The notes under the pieces were generated by a model. It was not told the origin of the DNA, made no database searches, and was given only the letters and a program-made list of their open reading frames with translations. From the NCBI GenBank assembly GCA_027717595.1, contig JALLOF010000004.1, positions 35,999 to 99,998 of the forward strand: a DNA stretch of 64,000 nucleotides, in the 5' to 3' direction. This stretch comes from Nitrospinae bacterium AH_259_B05_G02_I21. GTDB taxonomy: Bacteria; JADFOP01. Below are positions 18,672 through 25,940 of this stretch, in pieces. A program made the translations under genes and the position numbers. The first letter of the stretch is position 1; each line of letters begins with the position of its first letter.

Positions 18672-20141
18672 TTACTGACGCTCGGAGCTGTGCTGTTGCA
18701 ACGCCTCCAGCTCCTGCCGAAGGGCCTCGGTGCGGGCTCGAACGGCGGCGAGCTCGGCCTCCATCTCTTCGAGCGACCGCCGCCTCTGTGACGAGGGTTT
18801 GGGGGCCAGGACGGTGATTTCCCCCTGCGGCGCGCCGGCGGGTGCGCCCTTCACGCCCCGTCGCGCGAGCTCCACTTCCAGCGCCTCGGTCTTGGTCCTG
18901 TCCGACTCCTGCTGCTGCTGTCTCAGGGAGGTCGGAACCTTCGGCTCGACCACGACGGGCCACGTCTTGGTCGGCTTCCCCGAAGGCGAGGAGGCGAGCG
19001 GCGGGCCGGCCGGATTCCAGGCCGAGCCGACGGATGGGCTCCGGAGCTGGAGGTTCTCTGGACGCACCTCCCGCACCTGCCCCGACGACCCTCCTCGTGT
19101 GGAGGTCACCGAAGCGGCGCCCGCCCGCCATTCGCCGGGCGCTGAGGAGGTCTGCTTGGGCCCCGTGGCCGTCTGCGCAGGAGGAGGCGAGGCTTTGGGC
19201 CCCGAGCCTATCTGCCGCTCCAGCGCCTGCTCGAGGGCCTCGGTCTGGACCTGGTCCTGCCTCTCCTGCTCGCGGCGCATATAGGGGTCGTCACGCCGGC
19301 CTCTACGCCCCCTGCGGGTCGAGAGGCCGCCGACTCCCCCAAGCCCGATGCCGATCCGGGGTCGAACGCCCCCCGAGCCGATGCCGATGCCGATGCTGTA
19401 GGAGGGGCGGGCCACGGCGGGCGGCGAGACCGACGGCCTGGGTGGCCGCATGCGGCGAGCCGCCACCAGGTCGGGCCAGATGGTGCTCAACGGAACGGCG
19501 ACCACGGCCCCGGGGGCGGAGCCGGGTGGCGGGGCCAATGTCGAGACCATGGCGGCGAGGTTGCCCGCCTCATCGAGCAGGGGGCTTCGCAAGAGGCCGG
19601 CCCCGAGGGTGGGCGTCACCACCAGGACGCGCTGCAGCCGCCTGCCTGAGGGCAGCTTAAGCTCTACGACATCGGCCACCACGGCCCTGGCGACGGTCGG
19701 CTGGCCGCCTGTAACGGGACCCGGGCCAAAGAGGGCCTCGCCTGGACGCAGCCCACCACCGCGCCGCCAGCCTACCGTCGGGAAGAGCGGCATGGGCTCG
19801 AGGAGGCGAACGATGACGTACCCCACCTCCTCATCCCTCCAGACGAGCCAGCCCTCGGCGGAGCGCCGATCGGTCCACTCGAGCTTCACCTCCGAGCCCA
19901 ACCCGGCCTGCCCGAGCCCCGAGGCTGGGGCGACGACGAGGCCGTCGGCGGCGACGACGAAGCCGCTGGAGACTTTCTTGGTGCCGAGGAGGAACGCCGG
20001 GCGGTGGAGGTCCACCAGGATGGATTGGATGCGGTGAGCAAGCGGAAGGGCCACCTGCCCGCTGGCGGCGACCGCGAGGCCGGCAAACGTCACAAGGCCC
20101 GCAACGAGCAGAGCCCCTATGGCGAGCGACCGTCTAAGCAT
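18672..20141 (-). CDS. Secreted trypsin-fold (HtrA-like) protein without a catalytic triad
   Basis: The 489-residue product has a signal peptide (MLRRSLAIGALLVAGLVTFAG, cleavage near residue 26). Residues about 40-245 follow the HtrA protease layout: SSGFVVAADGLVVAPASGL in place of the strand ending in TNxHV, EEVGYVIVRL in place of DLAVLKI, and GAGLLRSPLLDEAGNLAAMV in place of the GNSGGPLLD segment. His, Asp and Ser of the triad are all absent, so it cannot be an active serine protease of this family. The rest is a Gly/Pro-rich linker and a charged C-terminal coiled coil (about 440-489). It is transcribed toward zapA. A periplasmic binding or scaffold role is inference. Confidence 0.75.
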   Translation of the reverse strand: MLRRSLAIGALLVAGLVTFAGLAVAASGQVALPLAHRIQSILVDLHRPAFLLGTKKVSSGFVVAADGLVVAPASGLGQAGLGSEVKLEWTDRRSAEGWLVWRDEEVGYVIVRLLEPMPLFPTVGWRRGGGLRPGEALFGPGPVTGGQPTVARAVVADVVELKLPSGRRLQRVLVVTPTLGAGLLRSPLLDEAGNLAAMVSTLAPPPGSAPGAVVAVPLSTIWPDLVAARRMRPPRPSVSPPAVARPSYSIGIGIGSGGVRPRIGIGLGGVGGLSTRRGRRGRRDDPYMRREQERQDQVQTEALEQALERQIGSGPKASPPPAQTATGPKQTSSAPGEWRAGAASVTSTRGGSSGQVREVRPENLQLRSPSVGSAWNPAGPPLASSPSGKPTKTWPVVVEPKVPTSLRQQQQESDRTKTEALEVELARRGVKGAPAGAPQGEITVLAPKPSSQRRRSLEEMEAELAAVRARTEALRQELEALQQHSSERQ

Positions 20142-20707
20142 GGCATGGCCTTAAGGATAAGCGTCTCACGATGATTATAGCCAACCGTCCATGAGGGGGA
20201 CAAGCTCAACGGAACGCCGGGGCGGAAGGAGCGATGGACGGCACTAAAACAAAACATAGTTTTATTTGTGCTTCTCGCCCACTTCGTTGTCGCGCCGTTG
20301 ATGGGATCCGCGGACTCGTCCGAAGAGCCGGTCTCCCATGAACCTTACAATGCCTTATAGATTGAGCGATTACAAGCACCCAATTGCCCGGGCGAGTTTA
20401 CAAATATTAAACGCAGCAAGAGCACGGGTTGCTCAAATCGTCCACACCAGGGAAAAATTGCCGAAGAAGACCACTTTCCCCTTGACAATACAACATATGG
20501 TGTTATATACAATAGTGGCCCACAAAATAGTGGGTATTTCGGGATAAATTTTCAACAATTCATCCCCAGAATGCCCACCGCGCCGCCTCGACGGAAAGTC
20601 CTAAAAAAGTGGCCGGTGGGCGGGTTTTGCACAGGAGGGATTCCAGAGATAGGGCTTTAACTACCCTCAAGACCTGTCAAGGTAATCTCGCCCAGGAGGG
20701 CTTAAAG
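20142..20707. other. AT-richer intergenic region with one strong promoter and a hairpin
   Basis: Apart from the promoter at 20482-20511 and a CCCAC-aaaata-GTGGG stem-loop at about 20519-20534, I see no gene. A 69-codon frame at 20338-20547 lacks a ribosome-binding site and contains the promoter, so I do not call it. Base composition falls visibly below the flanking genes. Confidence 0.5.
20482..20511 (+). promoter_or_regulatory. Strong promoter upstream of the small-gene cluster
   Basis: A perfect TTGACA (20482-20487), an 18-bp spacer and TATACA (20506-20511) lie about 200 bases before the gene at 20708. The spacer contains AACA-TATGG-TGTT, a small dyad that could be an operator. Confidence 0.6.
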
Positions 20708-20911
20708 ATGGCTAAAGACGCACCAGGAATGAAAGGTCCCCGTTCTCGAAACAAAGATGGGGCATTGCGCCGAAAGCGCGGTGACACGCATGTTGCGACT
20801 ATCGAAGAAAAGTACGATAGAGACTTCGGTGTCCGTGGAGATATGCATCTCGAAACACTGCTGGAGCGTGAGAGAAAAGACTCGCTGAACGATTTGCTTC
20901 ATGATGAGTAG
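20708..20911 (+). CDS. Small basic protein of unknown function
   Basis: The 67-residue ORF starts at ATG 20708 behind AGGAGGG. The N-terminal half is strongly basic (KGPRSRNKDGALRRKRGD), the middle has THVATIEEKYDRDFGVRGD, and the end is LERERKDSLNDLLHDE. It resembles small conserved proteins that I cannot name with confidence; the RKRGDT-x-V-x-TIE-x-x-Y segment looks family-like rather than random. A degenerate copy of its last 17 codons lies after the next gene. Function unknown. Confidence 0.6.
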   Translation: MAKDAPGMKGPRSRNKDGALRRKRGDTHVATIEEKYDRDFGVRGDMHLETLLERERKDSLNDLLHDE

Positions 20912-21199
20912 AGGAGCTAATCACATGTTATCTGCCATACGGTTTGCCATTGAGGTGCAGCGACCTCACGAAAAGATTTCCAAGCTGGCGGACCTTTCTC
21001 ATATCCTGCATCAAGCACGGGAAACGCGGCGGTCTATCGAAAAATTCGCCAGCCTTTCGAACATTCGCCCGCACTTGCAGCCTGCGCTAGATGCGCGGCG
21101 GTCTATCGAAAAGTTCGCCAAGCAGGTGGACCTCCTTTATCCTTACCAGAGCGTGAGGAGAAGGATTCTCTGAACGATTTGCTCCACGATGAAAGTTAA
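20864..21199 (+). repeat. Duplicated 3' end of the small basic gene
   Basis: The segment ending gene 20708-20911 (from GAGCGTGAG at 20864) recurs at 21149-21199 with few changes. Read in frame, the second copy gives ERE-EKDSLNDLLHDES and a stop, beside ERE-RKDSLNDLLHDE in the first. The second copy overlaps the end of the following gene in another frame, so it is a gene remnant left by a tandem duplication. Confidence 0.7.
20925..21173 (+). CDS. Small protein with three imperfect 23-residue repeats
   Basis: The start at ATG 20925 follows GAGGAG. The 82-residue product contains three repeats: RPHEKISKLADLSHILHQA, RRSIEKFASLSNIRPHLQPA and RRSIEKFAKQVDLLYPYQ. The last two share 28 nearly identical bases (21025-21052 and 21094-21121, 69 bases apart), so the repeat arose by recent duplication. 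Its 3' end has absorbed the duplicated tail of the neighbouring gene in another frame, suggesting a gene in flux. No known family is recognised. Confidence 0.5.
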   Translation: MLSAIRFAIEVQRPHEKISKLADLSHILHQARETRRSIEKFASLSNIRPHLQPALDARRSIEKFAKQVDLLYPYQSVRRRIL

Positions 21200-21207
21200 G
21201 GCAGCCA

Positions 21208-21633
21208 ATGTGCTCCTGTGATCGCAACGACCTCGAAATAAATTTTGAATTGTCAGGACTCTGCATGAACCGTGAGTGCGTTAAAGCATATTATTTAAAG
21301 CTTAATATCCGACAGATTAAAAGATACATCCTCCCGTCCATGGTCCTCATTCTCCTTATTAAATCCATCTTTCCATATCTTCCCTATCTTATCGGCATCG
21401 ATAGCCCTAGAACTCCCGCGGTGACCCGATCTACTGAAAACCGGGAGCCTATTCATTCTGTAGCGGTTGCGCACGGGTCAGTGGCAACACCCGGCCTGGA
21501 CCTCGGTGCCCAAGCGCCAGCCTCAATGACAAGCGGACAGTGGTTAAGTTGGTTAGATACCCCCGGCCATTCTGGCCTCTTGGTGGCTAATGGACCACAG
21601 GTAGTCGTTCACGGAGTGCAGGTAAGGCACTGA
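21208..21633 (+). CDS. Hypothetical protein with one membrane segment
   Basis: The 141-residue frame has a short Cys-containing N-terminus (CSCDRNDLEINFELSGLC), a basic stretch, then one hydrophobic segment of about 22 residues beginning ILPSMVLILLIKSIFPYL, and a low-complexity outer part rich in Gly, Ala, Ser and Thr. The upstream ribosome site (AAGG) is weak, and ATG at 21280 is an alternative start. No homologous family recognised; it may be a real small membrane protein of the accessory tract or a spurious frame. Confidence 0.35.
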   Translation: MCSCDRNDLEINFELSGLCMNRECVKAYYLKLNIRQIKRYILPSMVLILLIKSIFPYLPYLIGIDSPRTPAVTRSTENREPIHSVAVAHGSVATPGLDLGAQAPASMTSGQWLSWLDTPGHSGLLVANGPQVVVHGVQVRH

Positions 21634-21713
21634 TCTCGCATATATGACTAGCTAATCCCTGGTCTCCCAAGTGTACCAGGGCGGCCCGAAGGAAGTTTTT
21701 GAGAACATTGAGG

Positions 21714-21755
21714 TGGAGACATCATCCATCCCTATAGGGATGGATGATGTCTCCA
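21714..21755. promoter_or_regulatory. 42-bp perfect palindrome upstream of nrdJ
   Basis: TGGAGACATCATCCATCCC, TATA, and the exact reverse complement of the first arm run without mismatch. The centre is at 21734.5 and the right end lies 43 bases before the nrdJ ATG. As RNA it is a 19-bp hairpin with a 4-base loop but no T-run; as DNA it could be a cruciform or dimer operator. No B12 riboswitch motif was found in the leader. Confidence 0.75.
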
Positions 21756-21767
21756 AAAGCAGATTCA

Positions 21768-21785
21768 CAATATAACCAAATATTG
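21768..21785. promoter_or_regulatory. Dyad CAATAT-N6-ATATTG before nrdJ
   Basis: An exact 6-bp inverted repeat with 6-base spacer overlaps the nrdJ ribosome-binding region. It is reminiscent of the AT-rich half-sites of NrdR boxes, but the spacing differs from the 16-bp consensus, so NrdR control is only a suggestion. Confidence 0.35.
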
Positions 21786-21798
21786 AGGAGCAGCGGCA

Positions 21799-24210
21799 AT
21801 GAGTCCAGTGGACAAGTTGAGAGAGGAGCTGTCAGGCGCGGAGGGCGCCAGCGGGAGTAGCGCACCGGACTCGAACGAATCTGGAAGCGACATCGGGGAG
21901 GAGCGGTTCACCGACTTGCCGCTGACGGAGAACTCCATCGCCGTGCTGGAGCGGCGCTACCTCAAAAAAGACATCCACGGCAACCCCACCGAGCGGCCCG
22001 AAGAGATGTTCCGCCGGGTGGCCGAGAACGTAGCCCAGGCCGACAGCAACTACGGGGCCGCCGAGGATGAGGTCGCCGCCACAGCCGAGGCCTTCTACGG
22101 GCTGATGGCGAACCTCGAATTCATGCCCAACTCGCCCACCCTCATGAACGCCGGCCGCGACCTCCAGCAGCTCTCAGCCTGCTTCGTGCTTCCGGTCGAT
22201 GACAACATGGAGAGCATCTTCGGTACGCTCAAAGATGCGGCCCTCATCCACAAGTCCGGCGGCGGGACGGGATTCAGCTTCTCGCGCCTTCGGCCCAAAA
22301 ACAGCCGGGTGCGCACCACCCACGGCATCGCCTCTGGGCCGGTCTCCTTCATGAAGGTCTACGACAACGCCACCCAGGAGATCAAGCAGGGCGGCACCCG
22401 CCGGGGGGCCAACATGGGGATTCTCCGGGTCGACCACGCCGACATCATCGACTTCATCACCTGCAAGGCCGACGGCGGCATCACGAACTTCAACATCTCG
22501 GTCGCCATCAGCGAAGACTTCATGGGGGCCGTCGAGCGCGACGAGGAGTACGACCTCATAGACCCCCACACCAAGGAGGTCGTCAAGCGCCTGAACGCCA
22601 GGAAGGTCTTCGACCTCATCGTCAACCTCGCCTGGAAGACGGGGGACCCGGGCATCATCTTCCTAGACCGCATCAACCGGGACAACCCGACCCCGCTGGT
22701 GGCCGAGATCGAGGCGACCAACCCCTGCGGCGAGCAGCCCCTGCTGCCGTACGAAAGCTGCAACCTGGGCTCGATGAACCTGGCCGGGATGCTTCGGCCC
22801 ATCAACGGCACCTACGAGTTCGACTGGGGCAAGATGCGCCGCACGGTTCACCACTGCATCCACTTCCTAGACAACATCATCGACATGAACAACTACCCCC
22901 TGGTCGAGATCGAGACGATGACGAAGGGCAACCGGAAGATCGGACTAGGGGTGATGGGCTTCGCCGACGCCCTAATCCTGCTCGGCATCCCCTACAACAG
23001 CGAGCGGGCCCTCGAGTGCGGCCAAGAGATCATGAGCTTCGTCCAGAAGGAATCCAAGGCCGCCTCCATACAGCTAGCTCAGAAGCGGGGCAACTACCCC
23101 TACTTCCCCGGCTCGACCCACGAGGCCGCCGGCATCAAGCACATGCGCCACACGACGGTCACGACCATCGCCCCGACCGGCACGATCTCGATCATCGCCT
23201 GCTGCTCGAGCGGCATCGAGCCGCTCTTTGCCGTGAGCTACGTCCGCACGGTGATGGACGGCACCCGGCTCGTCGAGGTCCACCCGCTCTTCCTCCAGAT
23301 CGCAAAGGAGCGGGGCTTCTACTCCGAGGAGCTCATGGCCACCATCGCCGAGCGCGGCACGGTCCAGGGCCTGGCCGAGGTGCCAGAGGACGTCCAGCGC
23401 CTCTTCGTCACCTCCCACGACCTCACCCCCATGGACCACATCAAGATGCAGGCGGCCTTCCAGAAGCACACCGACAACGCCGTCAGCAAGACGGTGAACA
23501 TGGCACACGACGCCACGCCCGATGCGGTGCGCGAGGTCTACTGGTACGCCTTCGAGAACGCCTGCAAGGGGGTGACGGTCTTCCGCGACGGATGCAAGGG
23601 GGGCGAGCAGGTCCTATCCATCGGGGCCACGCCGAAGGAAGCCGAGGCCGCCTCCGACCTCCCGGACAACGGCGAGCCGGCCCTTGGAGTTGGCACCACG
23701 CCGCGGACGCGCCCCGAGGTGACCTCCGGGACCACCCGGTCCATCATGACCGGCTGCGGCAAGATGTACATCACGATCAACGAAGACGAGCACGGGGTGC
23801 CCTTCGAGCTCTTCAACTCCATAGGCAAGGCCGGCGGATGCGCCTCTGCCCAGAGCGAGGCCATCGGGCGGCTGGTCTCCCTGGCGCTTCGAAGCGGCGT
23901 CAACCCCGAGGTCATCGTCAAGCACCTGAAGGGCATCTCCTGCCACCTGCCCGTGTGGCAAAACGGGATGAAGATTCTCTCTTGTGCCGACGCTGTCGGC
24001 AATGCGCTCGAGATGTACCTGATGGACAAGGTGAGCGGCGCCGGACCCGTCCCCGCGCCCCACCAGCCGACGGCGGCGGCCAACCCCGCTCCGGCGTTCG
24101 AGGCCACCGCCGCGCCGGTCCGCTTGGCCTGTCCCGACTGCGGCAGCGGCCTCGTCCACGAGGAGGGCTGCATCGTCTGCCACGGGTGCGGATTCAGCGA
24201 GTGCTTCTAA
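21799..24210 (+). CDS. nrdJ: Adenosylcobalamin-dependent (class II) ribonucleoside-diphosphate reductase
   Basis: The start ATG 21799 follows GAGGAG. The 803-residue protein has the fold and motifs of NrdJ: SACFVLPVDD, GGGTGFSFSRLRP, the active-site NPCGEQPLLPYESCNLGS loop, SKTVNMAHDAT, CKGVTVFRDGC, and a C-terminal redox tail CPDCG-x(10)-CIVCHGCGFSEC. It makes deoxynucleotides without oxygen dependence, which suits anaerobic or variable conditions, and requires B12. No nrdA, nrdB or nrdD is in the window. Two unusual palindromic sites lie in its leader. The gene at 24214 starts 3 bases after the stop. Confidence 0.95.
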   Translation: MSPVDKLREELSGAEGASGSSAPDSNESGSDIGEERFTDLPLTENSIAVLERRYLKKDIHGNPTERPEEMFRRVAENVAQADSNYGAAEDEVAATAEAFYGLMANLEFMPNSPTLMNAGRDLQQLSACFVLPVDDNMESIFGTLKDAALIHKSGGGTGFSFSRLRPKNSRVRTTHGIASGPVSFMKVYDNATQEIKQGGTRRGANMGILRVDHADIIDFITCKADGGITNFNISVAISEDFMGAVERDEEYDLIDPHTKEVVKRLNARKVFDLIVNLAWKTGDPGIIFLDRINRDNPTPLVAEIEATNPCGEQPLLPYESCNLGSMNLAGMLRPINGTYEFDWGKMRRTVHHCIHFLDNIIDMNNYPLVEIETMTKGNRKIGLGVMGFADALILLGIPYNSERALECGQEIMSFVQKESKAASIQLAQKRGNYPYFPGSTHEAAGIKHMRHTTVTTIAPTGTISIIACCSSGIEPLFAVSYVRTVMDGTRLVEVHPLFLQIAKERGFYSEELMATIAERGTVQGLAEVPEDVQRLFVTSHDLTPMDHIKMQAAFQKHTDNAVSKTVNMAHDATPDAVREVYWYAFENACKGVTVFRDGCKGGEQVLSIGATPKEAEAASDLPDNGEPALGVGTTPRTRPEVTSGTTRSIMTGCGKMYITINEDEHGVPFELFNSIGKAGGCASAQSEAIGRLVSLALRSGVNPEVIVKHLKGISCHLPVWQNGMKILSCADAVGNALEMYLMDKVSGAGPVPAPHQPTAAANPAPAFEATAAPVRLACPDCGSGLVHEEGCIVCHGCGFSECF

Positions 24211-24213
24211 GAC

Positions 24214-24483
24214 GTGGATACGATAAGCGCCTTTGTAACCCAGGTGGTCGGCGGGGACACGGTCAAAATCCAGGTCACCGACGAGAACCCCTTCAACCGC
24301 CGCACCTACAACCTGTACGAGCAGGTGCGCCTCACCGGGCTAGAGGCCCCTGAGGCGGGCACGCCCGCAAGCAGTCTAGCCAAGACGAAGCTCGAGAAGG
24401 AGATGTTGGGCAAGTACGTCCGCCTCATGATCTACACCCGGGAACAATCGGGACGGTTGATCGCGACGTACTCGCTGTCCTAA
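24214..24483 (+). CDS. Short staphylococcal-nuclease-like OB-fold protein
   Basis: The 89-residue ORF starts at GTG 24214 right after nrdJ. It keeps the SNase pattern VVGGDTVKIQV, then YEQVRLTGLEAPEAG, then KLEKEMLGKYVRLMIY and GRLIATYSL. The GDT aspartate and the RL arginine are present, but the C-terminal half of a normal 150-residue SNase is absent, so it may be a binding rather than cutting domain. Coupling to nrdJ suggests cotranscription; a weak hairpin with four T follows at 24492-24510. Confidence 0.6.
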   Translation: MDTISAFVTQVVGGDTVKIQVTDENPFNRRTYNLYEQVRLTGLEAPEAGTPASSLAKTKLEKEMLGKYVRLMIYTREQSGRLIATYSLS

Positions 24484-24491
24484 GGCTATTC

Positions 24492-24510
24492 CCTGGTCTC
24501 TCCAGGTTTT
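24492..24510 (+). terminator. Weak intrinsic terminator after nrdJ and the SNase-like gene
   Basis: CCTGG, loop TCTCT, CCAGG and TTTT form a 5-bp stem directly after the stop of the upstream gene. Short stem and short T-run limit confidence. Confidence 0.4.
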
Positions 24511-24636
24511 AGCAATTCCCCCCATCACCCGGCCCCGGTTCCTCGAATCCCCCCTGAGGAGCTGGGGCTGGGGTGTCAAAAGAGGAAACTAAAAATGTAG
24601 GAACAGGGCTTGTCCCTGTCCGCAAAAGAAGGACAG

Positions 24637-24974
24637 CCCGCCTGAGGTCCGCCTTAGGCGGAACTACCCATATATATCAATCGCTTACAAGAATTGGACA
24701 CCCACTTTCCATACGTCCAGTTTCCTGAAACGAGCGAATTTCAATAATCTCTGTATATTCAATCGGTTAGCGCAAATTCGGGCTGTTGGACACATTTAGA
24801 CACCTTACACTTTCGTCCAAGGCCAGATTTTCCGGTAATTCGTGCAATATCAATTCGTAACGTAAGGTTTGACACTTCGGGAAAAACGCGAAAAGTGTCT
24901 AAAAGTGTCTAATTCCGTCCAATGGAGAACATTCTTGGCGGCGGTCTTCCGCCTAAGGCTGGACCTGAGGCGGG
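24637..24974. mobile_element. 338-bp element with 27-bp imperfect terminal inverted repeats (MITE- or REP-like)
   Basis: The left arm (24637-24663) contains CCGCCTTAGGCGG. The right arm (24947-24974) is its reverse complement except for one inserted and one changed base. Between them is AT-rich non-coding sequence with three copies of a TGGACAC/TTAGACAC motif. A 6-bp hairpin (ACAGGG/CCCTGT) lies outside the left arm. No transposase is encoded. This explains most of the 24484-25007 gene-free gap. Confidence 0.5.
24866..24925 (-). repeat. Dispersed TTAGACAC hairpin repeat, copy A
   Basis: In minus orientation this reads TTGGACGGAATTAGACACTT, then TTAGACACTTTTCGCGTTTT and a closing GAAGTGTCAAA. 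Nearly the same sequence recurs in plus orientation at 33339-33392. A weaker third copy (TTGGACAC-ATTTAGACACC) is at about 24784-24803, and another TTGGACAC at about 24695. Confidence 0.6.
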
Positions 24975-25007
24975 GAGCATGAGTACCGAGAGGAGGGTGA
25001 GGATGGT

Positions 25008-25487
25008 CTAGTCTCGCCGACGACGGCGGCGGCGGCTGGTCCGTCTCCGTGCTTCTCCTCCTCTCTGCTGAAATCCCATATCAAGCGAGAGGGGTCCGGC
25101 GCCGGCGATGAGCAGGGCGAGAGAGGAGCCGAGCAGGGCAAGCGTGAACTCGATGCCCTTCGGCATAAAGAAGGCGCCCCAGTGGACCTGTGTCATGGCG
25201 ACGAGCATCACCACAGCGATGTTGAACGCCCCGAAGCGGGTCAGGAACCCCACCAGGACGAGCAGGCCGCCGAAGAACTCCCCGCCGGAGGCAAGAGCGG
25301 CCCAGAGCATCCCGGGCGTCATCCCGAGCTTGGTGGCGAAGAGGTCGGCCGTCGCCTGAAGCCCCTTGCCGCCGAAGGCGCCGAAGAGCTTCTGGGCCCC
25401 GTGGCCGATGAAGATGAGCCCGAGCGAGACCCGAAGCGGAAGCGTCCACCAGCCTGCGTCCGTCCCAAACAATAATCGTCTGAGCAT
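25008..25487 (-). CDS. DoxX-family integral membrane protein
   Basis: The start at 25487 (MLRRLLFG) is chosen because AAGGGGGAG stands directly upstream; a GTG at 25502 lies before that site. The 159-residue protein has four hydrophobic helices: LRVSLGLIFIGHGAQKLFG, the region around MLWAALASGGEFFGGLLVLVGFL, FNIAVVMLVAM and FTLALLGSSLALLIAG. The GHGAQKLFGAFGG loop is typical of DoxX. It ends in an unusual run of about ten arginines. DoxX proteins sit in the inner membrane; their substrates are mostly unknown, with links to quinone or thiosulfate chemistry in some species. Confidence 0.85.
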   Translation of the reverse strand: MLRRLLFGTDAGWWTLPLRVSLGLIFIGHGAQKLFGAFGGKGLQATADLFATKLGMTPGMLWAALASGGEFFGGLLVLVGFLTRFGAFNIAVVMLVAMTQVHWGAFFMPKGIEFTLALLGSSLALLIAGAGPLSLDMGFQQRGGEARRRTSRRRRRRRD

Positions 25488-25642
25488 TGGCTCCCCCTTC
25501 ACCGACGCCTCTTGGATACCTCCATATTACGCCATCATCCCACGTTAGGGAAGCCTCGTTCATCCGTGGGGTCGTCGCCGCCGCGTCCGCCGTGCTATAA
25601 TCGGCTCCCCCTCAGATAACCCCTCAGTGAGGAGAGCAGACC

Positions 25643-25921
25643 ATGGAGTATCCCGAGTGCTTCGGTGATATGGGACACAAAATCTACTGCCTCGGCTACG
25701 ACCCGACCGCAGAGGGCTTGGACGACGATGAGCGGGCCGAGGCCGTCCGCGGCGAGTCCATCGCCTGCCACGCCTGCCCCGTCTTCGATCCGTGCTCGAA
25801 GATCTCGCTCAATACCAACATCCACGGCGCCGATCTCAACATGGCCGAGCGGCTAGCCGCCATCGAGGACGCCCTGGGCGGCGGCGGGTCGCAGCCGGGC
25901 GGCTTCACCAGGTTCCACTGA
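25643..25921 (+). CDS. Small cysteine-containing protein of unknown function
   Basis: The 92-residue ORF starts behind GAGGAGAG and ends 19 bases before pepA. Five cysteines (residues 6, 16, 42, 45 and 51, the last three in CHACPVFDPC) suggest a metal or Fe-S site. The rest is acidic, ending in a Gly-rich tail. I do not recognise the family. The good ribosome site and spacing argue that it is a real gene, probably cotranscribed with pepA. Confidence 0.6.
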   Translation: MEYPECFGDMGHKIYCLGYDPTAEGLDDDERAEAVRGESIACHACPVFDPCSKISLNTNIHGADLNMAERLAAIEDALGGGGSQPGGFTRFH

Positions 25922-25940
25922 TCCCCGGAAGGAGGTCTAC

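Noticed and set aside
20338-20547. 69-codon ORF before the small-gene cluster
   Set aside because: No ribosome-binding site, no recognisable family, and it contains a strong promoter.
21634-21798. Possible cobalamin riboswitch upstream of the B12-dependent reductase
   Set aside because: No B12-box sequence or aptamer-like arrangement is visible; the leader is dominated by the perfect palindrome.
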